64,000 bases of DNA. Source: Pyxicephalus adspersus (lineage: Eukaryota > Chordata > Amphibia > Anura > Pyxicephalidae). This document shows, in pieces, positions 48,056 through 59,240 of the stretch. Every line of letters begins with the position of its first letter. Position 1 is the stretch's first letter. The notes under the pieces were generated by a model. It made no database searches. It saw only the letters and a list, made by a program, of their open reading frames with translations, and had not been told where the DNA came from. The position numbers were made by a program, and so were the translations under genes. The stretch spans positions 18,013,926 through 18,077,925 of the forward strand of contig NC_092863.1 in the NCBI RefSeq assembly GCF_032062135.1. The letters are read 5' to 3'.

Positions 48056-48179
48056 CGTGCTCCCCACTTTCCATCTGAATGCCGTATTCCCCATAAACTT
48101 GCATTGCGGTCACATATTGCTGCTTTGTAAAGTTGTGGCTAGGACTACAAAAACAAAACTGATCTTTACTGTGGCCCAT
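48056..48179 (-). other. Weak candidate coding exon
   Basis: On the minus strand AACGCCATGGGC gives a strong start context. From that ATG (48179-48177) 41 codons stay open (MGHSKDQFCFC..., ...YGIQMESGEHG) up to CACG/GTAAGC, a good splice donor at 48055. The frame is also open upstream to 48299 but there runs into a repeat tail. I recognise no domain. Against it: it lies upstream of the promoter candidate, next to a repeat, and a 41-codon open piece is not rare. Confidence 0.2.
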
Positions 48180-48267
48180 GGCGTTTCCAAATTTAATAGT
48201 GATGAGCGATATCAGGAAATCTAGAAAGTAGCGTAGATGATCCACCTTCATCTCCCCGAAGTATATT

Positions 48268-48393
48268 TTAGATTGTAAACTCTTTTCTTCCTGTGTCATT
48301 GCTTGTATCTGTCGTTTGCATCCTCTATTTAATGTACAGTGCTGTATGTAATGTGTATGTATGTAATGTAATATGTAATGTGCTATATAATTA
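48268..48393 (+). mobile_element. LINE/SINE 3' tail fragment
   Basis: GATTGTAAACTC...CCTGTGTCATTG...TTAATGTACAGTGCTG...GTGCTATATAATTA is a form of a 3' tail I recall as frequent in frog genomes (GATTGTAAGCTC ... TGGCGCTATATAA). It contains extra GTAATGTA slippage copies (48345-48380). The same end is found on the SINE at 43296 and on the fragment at 50027. Confidence 0.6.
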
Positions 48394-48881
48394 CAGATAG
48401 TCCCCGGGTTACATACTAGATAGGGACTGTAGGTTTGTTCTTAAGTTGAATTTGTATGTAAGTCAGAACAGTACATAAGTCGGTACATAATTTTAATAAA
48501 TGTAATGTAACAAATGTTTGTCTTAACATATTATTAGGTAGCGTGGTGTCAGTTACTGTATAAAATCACAAACAAAGCAAAAAACAAAAAAAACTTTATG
48601 GAGCCTAGACATTCAATAACTTTTGGAGAAAGTTGTGCTTTTATATGCAAAAGAAACAAATGAAGAGTTTGTCTTTAAAGAGTTACAAGAGGCTGCAGGA
48701 AGGGCTCACCCCCTAAGATCATCACTCAGCTGTGTATAGCAAAAGATTTCTTCTGTAAGTCATGCATACTGCCCCTCCCCCCATCAAGCCTCCATCCTGC
48801 ACACAGCAGCAGGGAAGCCCCATTCGTTTCTAGGTGGTGTCTTTATGTCAGATGTCCTTAACCCGGGGACTACCTCTACTG
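48394..48881 (+). mobile_element. hAT-like MITE ending in TAGTCCCCGGGTTA
   Basis: The left end CAGATAGTCCCCGGGTTA and the right end TTAACCCGGGGACTACCTC plus TACTG are inverted repeats (core TAGTCCCCGGGTTA, 14 bp). The CAG start fits hAT. No clear 8-bp duplication is left. The body (TTAAGTTGAATTTGTATGTA near the left end) contains no transposase frame. It abuts the repeat tail at 48393, suggesting insertion into or next to that repeat. Confidence 0.65.
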
Positions 48882-49345
48882 TCTACTATTATTAATAATA
48901 ATAATGTTATTAGTAGGTCCCTAGTATGATAAATCTGTGTTTATCATTGTATTGTGTATCATCAACAATTAATAGACAAACCCCAAACAAGAAGTGCTTC
49001 AACAAGGACCTTCATAATGGATTTATTTAAATGAAAATCCCAGATTTAAAGACTGCAAATTACTTTAATCAATTTAAAGATCATCTGAGACTTTAATGAT
49101 AGAGTTGGTATACATTACGTATACTTTATATTTTTTACGTTGCTCACAAAATCCCCATTTCTCCAGGATTGTCCTTCTAAAAGCACAAACTAAGGGTCTG
49201 ATCCCACCATAGCTCAGCGCTACAATTTTGATAACAGTCGGTGCAGGGTTATGATTTAAAGTTAGTTTAAAGTAGCACTCCAGTCATTTTTTTTTTCTTT
49301 TTAGTTGTGATTAGTGTAGAGTACGGTTATCTTTGTTGGGAAGAT
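48882..49345. other. Non-coding stretch
   Basis: Begins with a short ATTAATAAT run. TTAAAGTAGCACTCCAGTCA at 49267 is another TTAA-type repeat terminus. No gene. Confidence 0.45.
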
Positions 49346-49682
49346 TTAAGCTACGTACACACGTCCAATGGTTCTTGCTTGATAATCGGCTCAGGGTCAA
49401 GATCGGATGAGAATCTGGCATTTGTACAGCGCCTGTCGTCCATCATCCGAATGACAGTCCTGGCGGATCCATGGAGGATGGGCGACGAACCATTCTAATG
49501 CAAGGGAAGAGGGAGAGTGCACAGCAGGGTCCCGCTCCGTCGTTCTCCCCTCCTCTCTGCATAGAGCAGCATGCCGCTGTATGTTCAGTGCTCGTTCATG
49601 CATCGTGCAGTGCTTAGTCGTTGGAAAGGATCCTGAAAGATCCTTTCCAGCGACTATAATTGCAAGTGTGTATGCCACTTTA
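49346..49682 (+). mobile_element. TTAA-GCTACGTACACACG MITE, second long copy
   Basis: TTAA (49346-49349) and TTTA (49679-49682) bound 329 bp that align with 33308-33642 throughout, including the hairpin TCGTTGGAAAGGATCC (49618-49633) / AGATCCTTTCCAGCGA (49638-49653), GGCGGATCCATGG and GCACAGCAGGGTCCCGCTCC. The first internal hairpin is more decayed than in the 33-kb copy. Non-coding. Confidence 0.8.
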
Positions 49683-50026
49683 CTCTCATTTCCTATCCCG
49701 AGGCAACAGTAAAGTAGAGAAGATCTACCCCAAGGAAGGGGTCACTCCTGTTTGTCATTGGAAATAGGTATCTCCAGTGATCCTTATCCTCTGTTCCTTT
49801 TTCCATGACAATCATAACATTTTGAGATTCAACTATTACAGAGACAGGAAGTGAGATTAAATCTTTTGAGTGAGGTCATGGACAGCAAAATAGATTTTAC
49901 AGAGATATTAACCCTTGCAGTGCTATCCTAATAACCATCACAGGCAACCTTTAAGCACAAAATGAGCTCACTAGATTTCTGGGAGGATTAACAGATATTG
50001 TTGAATGTTTTATTGTTATTGCATGT
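49683..50026. other. Non-coding stretch
   Basis: Nothing recognised. Confidence 0.5.
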
Positions 50027-50093
50027 ATTATCATTATTATTAAACAGGATTTATATAGCACCAACATATTACGCAGCTCTGTACATTACAAGA
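50027..50093 (-). mobile_element. 5'-truncated SINE/LINE tail
   Basis: On the minus strand TAATGTACAGAGCTGCGTAA, then TATGTTGGTGCTATATAAAT and a TAATAATAATGA run: the same 3' tail as at 43296 and 48268. 5' truncation is typical of target-primed reverse transcription. Confidence 0.65.
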
Positions 50094-52682
50094 AACATTT
50101 TCAATTGTATATTTAATGGGGCAGCAGTAGTGTGTAGTAATGCACAATGCAGTTCATTATTTGAGAAGTATATCTAATGCTAATCCATTCTACCTTCACA
50201 CCTACATTGCGGTATGCAGGGTCATATGTCCAAAATAAATTTCTGCAGATTGCCTGCTCCTGTGTATTGGCAGCCATCAAAATGAATTGGTTGCCTTAAT
50301 ACAACACACAATAATGGGAGACATAACACAGGTTAACACACCACAGCAGACAGATATGAAACTATCTTAAAGTTAATATAACAGAAGTATTTTAAATCTT
50401 GTGGTGGCCATATCCATGGCTATTTTGTAGATAAAAAAAATGAATGCAAGAAACCAAACACTACCAATTGGTATTAAAGGCACTCAGTGATTATTTTTCA
50501 AGCCATACTGAATAGGTATAGGCAATTTGCTCTTTGGGGAAAAAAAGAAATTGCCAAGTGTGTGATGGCAGCATTAGGGCTTATATCAGAAGCCCTAGTG
50601 TTGGCCCTGTCAGTTTAAAATGCTTTGCAGATCATTTACAGGTAATTTACATGTGTGTTTGACTTTCATTTGGCCTCCTTCTAACCTGACCTGATTATTG
50701 TGATTTTTGCATTGCCACAGACAAAAAGCCAACTGACACAGGCCCTTAGGGTCAGGTTAGGAGCTAAGGATTGCTCTTCCAGGTAATTTAATGGTTTAAT
50801 CTCAGGATCATGTTTAGGGTTAGAATTTTTTTTACATTTTGACATGAAAGAAAAAATAATTTAAAATTAATACTGATATATTCAGCAGCAAAAACAATTG
50901 CACAAATACATACAGTTCATAACTATAGATATTGAAGTCAAACGAGCATATAAACAGTGCAGAGAACAATAATCAAAGATGCACTATCTATTCAGATTTC
51001 TTTGAATGTGGGCCATACTGAAGTGCTATACATTACATTGCTATACATGAAGACTTTCACAGTAAAGAAAGACATGCATGTGATGTCTTTATAAAATGTT
51101 TATGTTTAGTTCCTAATCCTGGAAAAAAAATGGCACCTATAAACTGGCTACCATTGGCAACTTCTGCAGATGAATACCACCCAGGCCACTATTTAAGTTA
51201 GTATGTTTTTCATGTGTTGTCTGTGGTTTCTCTGGATTCACCTTCCAAATTCACAAGAGGAGGTTATTCGGTTTCTTTTAAAATATTGGTTCTAGCATGT
51301 ATAAACGTGTAATAAAGTCTTTAGGTTTTTTGCAAATGCAATTTGTGTCAGGTGGATTAAGCATACATTTGCAGTTCATTGGCAGCTTCATTTGACCTGC
51401 AATGACCTTCTTCTATTCTGCTGTTGACCTTCAATTAGAGAAGCATTTCTGATCTATTTATTTTGAATATCAGTGCAATATAAACAAAGGAAATAAAAAC
51501 TGATGAGGTTTAGGATTCTTAGTTAGATTATTCCATAGTTTTTGCCTGATGGATTACTTCACTTTGCACACGGTCATAACTGTTATTACTGCAATAGTAA
51601 AGATGCCTCAAGTGACCATGCTCAGCCTAACATTAGCTAATGATGGGATAGAATTACAATTACCTGTGTCAGGAGGCCTATTCCAATAAACTTTTATACA
51701 CTAACGCACAGCAAGTGTGTGAATAGGTCCTACGGTTGCTCTAAACCTAACCCTCTAGCCTAAAATTAACCTATTGCCCTATCACAAAGTTAAACCATAA
51801 CTAACCTACATCACTAAAACTGACAATATCAACATGAGGGTCACACAGGAGTTTTGGGAGGCTAAAACAAATCTTAGATTGTGAGCCTTCTGTGTTATGA
51901 CATAAAATTCTCCACATCTCTATGGAAGTTTGGGGTAAAATAGTATTTCCTAAAATAAAAACCAAACCAATTGTGCCTTGACAGACTTTGGTGCTCCCTT
52001 AAATGTTTATGTCTAACTTTTTTTTTTTTTTACAAAAAGTCTACCCAGTTGAACTTATTCTAGATGCTAGAGTACAACAAATCTCTGCACACTTTGCCAG
52101 CTGCGGCTCTCCAGGACTGTGTTGTTTTGGTAAGGATTGCGTAAAATGTAGTCTCAGGGTTCTTGCATTGGTAACTTTCATCCTAACATTGGTCATCGGT
52201 GCTAGCAACCTTCTAAATAATTTTGGAAAGATAAGAACTCACAAAAATATATTTCCCATGCCAGTTTTGCCAGTACTTTATCATCAACACATTTTGCATA
52301 TTACCTGAACTCAGAATCCTTCCATAACTGGTGGTCAACAGGAGTACCAATCATGTATGAAAGGAAAGCTCTCTCTTACAGATGGTTCCCACTGATGTGC
52401 TGCATTAACCCAACATTGGGCTGCCAATTCAAATCAGTGGGGGAACAGCCTTCATACACTGTGCCTACGTAGATATCTTAAGAATTGTTTCATCCTGCAA
52501 TGCCTGTACCGGTACTGATAATGCTTCTGCCTCTCAGCAATAGGCACAGATAAATATGATCATACAAATTTTTTTCTAATCAGTACATGAAAGATTTACA
52601 TTCCTGCAGCGTTTCTGATTGATGGTACTAGCAGGAGGTAAATGAGGGGTCATGAGGAAAGGGGAGAAACTGTTCTCACGCT
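50094..52682. other. Non-coding stretch, one old repeat and one unique-looking core
   Basis: 50240-50350 resembles the old repeat at 20830-20940. 51290-51480 is repeat-free and of even composition, and might be a conserved non-coding element. The plus-strand open stretch 52003-52308 includes a possible small exon (52041-52128) ending at TTTTG/GTAAGG, but the protein is unrecognised and the acceptor is only a T-run plus AAAAAG. Confidence 0.4.
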
Positions 52683-52698
52683 CCCCTAGGGGGCGCTG
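52683..52698 (+). promoter_or_regulatory. CTCF-like site
   Basis: CCCCTAGGGGGCGCTG matches the CCACTAGGGGGCGCTA form of the CTCF motif at 14 of 16 positions. It points the opposite way from the site at 47476, so the pair is divergent. Confidence 0.5.
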
Positions 52699-53549
52699 TC
52701 AGAGACATTGTTCTCACCTTGCCTCATGGCAGGCACAGTTAGTTCTGCGTAGGTAAACCACTGTCATCAATGGGGTGCAGTCATTTAAAACTGCAGCATA
52801 CTAATTGACTTTACTGAGAATTTAAAGAAACTTCGAATTGTATGCACATTCATTTTATCTACTGGTATTTACCTTATGTAGCCTGAAATAGGATCCTCTG
52901 CTGCTGGGCCACATAAATCAACTTGTCTGCTACGCCTAAGGATCGATTCCCTGAATGCCATATAATTGTCCTATTAAAAAACAAAAACAAAAAAAACAAA
53001 AAACAAAATTTAACTTGTCAGTCTTAATAATAGGAAAAAGATAAACAAGCCAATATTAGAAAAGGTGCCAACCCTATCAGTAACCAAATTCTCTGTTTTG
53101 TGGAATGGTAAATCAATGATGAACATTCATGTCCAGACACAAAGCAATGTTATTGGGTGTTTCCCCAATGCAGCTTTCTGCTGAAAGATAAAAACCTGGC
53201 AAGGTTTCAAAAGCTGACTGTTTTGCAAAAGTAAAATTAAAATAGCTTCTACATAGTTTCCTCATGTTTTAAACACTATAGCCTGGCTTTTATGCAATGG
53301 TTTAAAACTTGCAGCTACATTATTGAGCACAAAATGATATCTGCACATAGGCAATGTGGTTCCAGAACATACCACAGAGATGGCAGAGTGTTGAAAACAG
53401 TTCATAGGGTAATAAGGAAGAGGCAAATGCTACAACAAAAACAGGGAGTGACTAATTTGTATATGAAATATTTGAGAGCGTACCTAAACTCAGAATATTT
53501 ACTTTACATAAAAGGGTAGACAACCCTTTATTTAAAAGGAAAAATGTTG
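52699..53549. other. Non-coding stretch
   Basis: AT-rich with an A-rich run at 52978-53008. Nothing else recognised. Confidence 0.5.
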
Positions 53550-53959
53550 TTTGTGTTTTTAAGTGCAACACCCTTTAAAAAAAAAAAAAAGGGTGCAGCA
53601 CCACCCCCTTAAATTCTTGATCACCTAGAATGAATGGGAGCGCAGATCCTCCAAGGATACCTACGTCACACATTCCGGGGGGCTCTTGGCTGCTCCTTCT
53701 GTGCAAGCCTGAGCATCTCGGGCACGCGCAGGAGCCTTTTCTTTAAAAGAAAAAAAATGCCGATCTCACACCTGCGCAGTGCGAGATCGGGTGACTTAGG
53801 AAGAAGATAGGAGAAGATGCCGGCGCCTGGCGCTCATTCTGCGCCGGACCGAGGACAGATACTGGGACGACGCGGGACCCGATGGAAGAAACCTCCCGAC
53901 TGATCTGCAGGATTGAAAGTAAATGTTTTTTTTTTGTTTTGAGTTTACTTCTGCTTTAA
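53550..53959 (-). repeat. GC-rich interspersed repeat with TTAA end
   Basis: A sharply bounded GC/CpG-rich block (GCCGGCGCCTGGCGCTC, GACGACGCGGGACCC) between an A-run at 53577-53590 and TTTGAGTTTACTTCTGC ending in TTAA (53956-53959). The word GATCTCACACCTGCGCAGTG forms a hairpin with CACTG-less GCGAGATC (GATCTCAC / GTGCGAGATC). I recall closely similar blocks in ranid DNA. No open frame. Confidence 0.6.
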
Positions 53960-54424
53960 GGTTTAATGCACTGTGTAAAAAAACAATGTTCAGCAGATAT
54001 TAGAAGTTTTGTAGCACCCTTAGACCAACGTAAAATATCAGTTTTAGGAATTGGTACCATGCAGCATCCATGCAGAAATAATAATACATACTGAAAATTA
54101 CACCGAGCAAAACAAAAAACGTGAGTAGCAGAGCATACACATGTACTGAAAAAGATATTTAAATATATTCTATAAAATCTAGAAGTTCCAACAAACCTGA
54201 AATGTATTTATTTTTTAAATCATTTGGCATTAGTAGGCAAATGTTTTCAATCCTCTACCAGATCCATGTCAGGTTTCTGGATCACCCAGGTTCTCCCATA
54301 ATCAGGCCTAATGTGTAATTTAGAAAGAGGTAGGTTGCACAGAATGACTGGAATAAGGCTGCATTTTCAAAAGCCTGCTCAATCTGGCTACAAAGGATCA
54401 GGGGGAAATTGTCTAAAAGTAAGT

Positions 54425-54658
54425 CAGTGTTTCTCAACCTTTATACCATGGAGGAAACCTTGAAATAACTTTCAGGTCTTCAGGGAACCTCTGCAAAAAC
54501 TAATATATTCACAGCTCCCAGTGTATTCGTATGATGGTTAATGGGAAGAATGCCCCTTACATTGCTGCTCTAACAGATAGCCAACAAGTTCATTGGTGTC
54601 ACTTAAATTGACTTTAGCCCTTAGCAACCTCTAGAGGAACTCTGCTTGGGAAACACTT
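54425..54658 (+). mobile_element. hAT MITE, same family as 8548-8711
   Basis: CAGTGTTTCTCAACC at the left and GCTTGGGAAACACTT at the right form inverted ends. GAAACCTTGAAATAACTTTC and CAGGTCTTCAGGGAACC match the 8.5-kb copy. It is longer (234 bp) because it keeps more of the interior. No convincing 8-bp duplication remains. Confidence 0.7.
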
Positions 54659-55171
54659 CTTTGAGTACATTGTGCATTTAAAAAAAATGGGAGTTTCTGG
54701 CTCACCCATTTCTGTTGTGCATTATAGCTGTATAGTGCGTGAAGAATTGCAGCTCTACAGATCACATGCCAGGAACTAACTCATCTTAGGGAACATTACC
54801 ATACTGATGACACATACTGCTATTTCAATAAACACAATCCCAGGTATCTAAACTAGCAAAACTAAAATATTACTTCATACCTTTTAGGGCAAAGGGCATT
54901 TTTATGTTGGTGCCAGTAGCTTTCTCCTATTCAGTGAATTGGATTCATCATGGTGCCAATGGTCCCTAAACATATTAGCAGTTTTTTTCAGTGATTTTAA
55001 TTATTGCCTAGAGAAGATTTTTAATTTCTTTGTAGTGTCTTTAAATCTGACAGCTTTTTAGATGTAAAGGAAGAACATGTTAAAGTACTAATATTTGTTA
55101 GGCAAAAATATACAGAATTGCTACACTCCTGCCAACACTCCTATGATTCTACATAGAACAGACCTCCACAG
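54659..55171. other. Non-coding stretch
   Basis: Nothing recognised. Confidence 0.5.

Positions 55172-55210
<39 letters not shown>
55172..55210. repeat. (AT)n microsatellite
   Basis: About 35 bp of nearly pure AT dinucleotides with one interruption. The open frame crossing it encodes a YIYIYI run and is spurious. Confidence 0.95.
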
Positions 55211-55211
<1 letters not shown>

Positions 55212-55498
55212 CATTTAAAACACAGTGATGAATACTTCCGTAAACAGGAATATAATATAAAATCTATAGATTCCCTAAAACAAACCACCATAACTGTAAA
55301 CTAATAAACTAAAAAAGAGCACCACACACCAGAAACGTATTCATCCTTTGATAGCTGTGCATTGGGGCCCTGAATAGGGATCTATATTATGCCAATAGTG
55401 ACCATGGACTTCATTATTCTGCCCAACAGTGAGTAAATATATATGGGTTTATTTGCTGACGGAACATCGGCTTTTAACAAATTAAATTGCCCCTTTGC

Positions 55499-55499
55499 A

Positions 55500-55570
<71 letters not shown>
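55499..55570. repeat. Poly(A) plus (TA)n microsatellite
   Basis: About 19 A followed by about 27 uninterrupted TA repeats. The purity suggests it is young and likely variable in length. Confidence 0.95.
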
Positions 55571-55571
<1 letters not shown>

Positions 55572-55573
<2 letters not shown>

Positions 55574-58500
55574 AAGTGAATCATATGAAAAACACTTTTA
55601 AATACTTTTCAAGGTGAAGGGCCTATAACTCCCACACTGTAGCAATTTGTGTTTGCTATAGTTTTAGTTTAAATCTGATCTTCTAGGGGTGTCCATGTGA
55701 GGTGATCGTCCTTTTTACGGCCTATTGGCAGGGTTCTCATTCAATGCCCATTGGTAGGTCCTGAAGATTTTGCAAATGTTTTGATGATGTTCTAAGCACC
55801 AAGACCCGTTATTGGTGGGTTTGGACTGCAATAGTGGATTAGGATTCCTTCTTCCCAAAAAAAAGCTCCATAGAGGCTTTTGTGATAAAAAAAAAAAAAC
55901 TATTTCTGAAAGGTGTGATTGTTGACAACATTAGGCTGTAGATCAGTTTTTAATTGTATAAGATATAAGGGATTTCCTTTAAAACTAAGGGCCCAGTATT
56001 AAACAGTATTGATTTAAGAAATCATCAGGACATGCATTATACAATAGATTGTAAAAGCACTATAAACTAGCTCTGCAATGCTACTAGTAACTATGAAATA
56101 ACTTGGTTCTGTCAAGCAGCCTCTATGGAAGAAGGGAGAAGTGTAGAGGAACTGATCTGACTGGAGGTTTCCAACTCCCCGATACACTTCAAAGTGTGCC
56201 ACTGCACAAGGGCCCCAGACTCACCTTGGCCAACAGGGGCCCAAGTCATTTCTGCACAGGGGACTATTGTTAGCTAGGTCTGCAACTGCCTCTGAACCAT
56301 GATGGCAACTAAAGTATAAGAAACAAAGACACTGTAAAGTAATGCCACCATTACAGATCATAGGAACTGTTACTCAAATGTAAAAATTAAGCACAATGAT
56401 TATGGGTAAGGAATTAAAATAAATTTGACTTGACTAATACATTTTATAAAAATAAAAACACAAGAAAAAGCTTCTCACATCCATCCATTTTTTAAAATAA
56501 GTGTTTAAAAGCAAAGGGTCGAGAACTTCAAGAAAAAGTTAATAGCAAATAAAAACACCTTAGACAGTTAAATAGCACATTTTTATACGGTTCTATAGAT
56601 CTGGCTTTAAAGATGGACAGCTGTAGCATTAAGAACCTAAGTGAGATACTTTCTTTAGTTGGGAGGAATGCTTTGAATACATTGTATGAAAATGTCTCCA
56701 CAGCCAGTGACAGATTGACTGTAATGTGGGCCCCATACTCAAAGTGCTACTCCATTTAATCTGCCTGGCTGCTCCCCATCAGTGACAACTGCTGAAGAGA
56801 ACACACACAGCTGTAAAGGCAAGGGTGGATGCCTATTCTTCTTACTCAAAAGCAGAGCAAACCTCTGCATAAGCGGCAACACTCAGACAGGCATATTCAG
56901 CCGGCCATATGTCCGTCACTGCATCGGCTCTTTGGCACATGTTGCCTCTGCCCTCCTTGAAAGCTTATACTTGCGCCAGTGTGAACAATGAAACTGCTTT
57001 AGGCCCCAGAGGGTAGCCTCATCCATTCTCTTTTACACTCCACTATTGTACCAAACTATGTTTATGAATGCTTCTCTTTTTCTTTTACATTCTCTGCTAC
57101 ATGCATTTACATCCTTAGTATGCATATCACTGGTGAGGGCGGGATAAAATACATAGGCTTCAAGTTGGTATTCAGTGCTGCATAGCCCCGGGTTACCATT
57201 TACAAAAACGACCCCTTGAAGCCTATTGATTGTAAATCGGTTGAAAGTAAAGTCACCAAATTCATTACAGCGCACAGCAGTCAGCAAGCACAAAACAATG
57301 AAGCAACAGTATCGTCAATGAGACTACAGATCTCAAATTTGTGCCAACAAGTAAGGAAATACATGAATTTTAGAACATTGACTGGATTGCCAGGATGCCA
57401 CATATAGTAGATGTGAACCCATTTAGAAAATGTTACTATTAGCTTTAACTGCTTCCTTACTGGAGCATTTTGTATTTTAGTTAAAATATGCATTTTAGTC
57501 CTGCAAATTACTCCCCCCCCCCTACACACATAAGCTTTTATTATTTTCTAAAAGCAGAGAAGCTGTAGAATAGAAAGATGGCAGTTGGACACTTTTATGT
57601 TTTTTACATTTTTGCAGTATTTTCACAACTCTTTTTCAAAAAAAAATTTAATATATTAGGGAGGGAGGGGTGAGGACGAGCAAGTGGCACCCCACTGTGC
57701 TCTCATCTCTTGACGTGCAAAGAGGTCATTCCCAATCATCATTCATAGATGTGCTGTGAAGGATTCATGAACGCCATCTGTAGACAAATATCCAAATATG
57801 TCAAGCACCTAGAATAATTCCTCTCATTCTGGTACATGCAGCAAGACCCAATATGTTTCGTTGTGCCTATGTGTGCGTTTTTATTCAGGATGGGTGCTCT
57901 AAAAGTCTTTTTTGGTTAACTTATTGCTGCTTCACTCAACCAACAAAAGTGAAATAAATAATCAGTATGTCCACATATGGAAAAGCATGTGGCTCGCTCT
58001 CCTATTATGTGACAGTATAGGTGCGTGGTAAATGGGGAGACATCCCTGTGTAAGCTCCTACTGGAGATCCAACTTGAGATGACAAAAGGTCTAACCATGT
58101 CCAGGAAAATCCTAAGTATGAATAAACACAATCAGTAGCTATAACATGTTAACAAACGTTAACATGTTAATGAGATGTAAATGGTCATTTTTTTAAATGT
58201 TAGCTAAACCTATATAAAGCTAAACTCATCTAGTTCGGAGATTAACACAGCTCTACCATTATTAAAAAAATACCCTCCTTGATCTAGACCATACTCCCTA
58301 TTATCTCTATACAAAACAAATAGCAACTAATATTGTCATAAGCCTTTATTACACTACACAAGTGATACTTACAAGTAATACATACAATTGATCTATAATG
58401 CATTTACTCTATTTACTGAACAGTGACACTATGCAATGCTATTGAAAATATGTTATTCTCTGTCCTAATTTAGTTCACCTGTTCTTATTAAATGACTGCT

Positions 58501-59208
58501 ATGTGTTACTACTACAATGCCCTTTTTCACATTCTAAATAAATACATAAATATAGCACCCGGGGATCCTTCCATGAGTTCTAGTGCAATGCATCCTGTTA
58601 TAAAGTCACAACACTTTTTTGTTTTGCATTTAATTATTATGTTCTGTTTACATAAAGATTCTGCTATATTGAGAAATACTCAGTGAGGTGCAATTTGTAA
58701 AAGAATAGGCTTTACACTTACCTGATGAAGGAAAGACTCTCCACTGGATTCAAGGATTTTAAGCACTATAGCCATCAAACACTTTTGTTTGTGTCAGATA
58801 GTATGGCTTAAATATTTACTATGGATGTATGATAATTTCCATCAGACATATTTATTGAGGCTCTTATGTTAAGAGTGCATTTATGAGTTTTGTTTAGTAA
58901 TAGTGACAGTATAATTTAAAATAATCAAGCAAAAAACATAGCTTTGGGAAATGGTGTTGATCTGACAGAACAAATATAGAGCAAATTTAAACTGTACACT
59001 GTTATGTCATATTAAACACGCTGTAAGCTAAATAAAGAGAATAATAAAATTATGGTATTTGACACGCCACTTTTAATGACATGTGTCCATCTGGATGCTT
59101 CCCCGTGCCTCCTGGGTCTAACCATCTTATGAGGCTGCCATGCTTTGCACAGCCATCATATTTAGCCCTTTGACCTACAAATAAAGTAGTCAGGGAAATA
59201 AATTTGCA
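55572..59208. other. Long non-coding stretch
   Basis: AT-rich DNA with no transposon ends seen. A perfect 12-bp inverted repeat lies at 58142-58153 / 58158-58169 (TAACATGTTAAC, loop AAAC). Open stretches at 57033-57529 overlap on both strands and are taken as chance. Confidence 0.5.
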
Positions 59209-59240
59209 ATCACAATATACACTGCATCACAATATACACT
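59209..59240 (+). repeat. 15-bp direct repeat at transposon edge
   Basis: ATCACAATATACACT occurs at 59209 and 59226, ending exactly where the Tc1-like element begins. Confidence 0.8.

Noticed and set aside
52003..52308. Possible small exon inside a 101-codon plus-strand frame
   Set aside because: The donor GTAAGG is acceptable, but the acceptor is only AAAAAG after a T-run and the peptide matches nothing known; kept only as a note.
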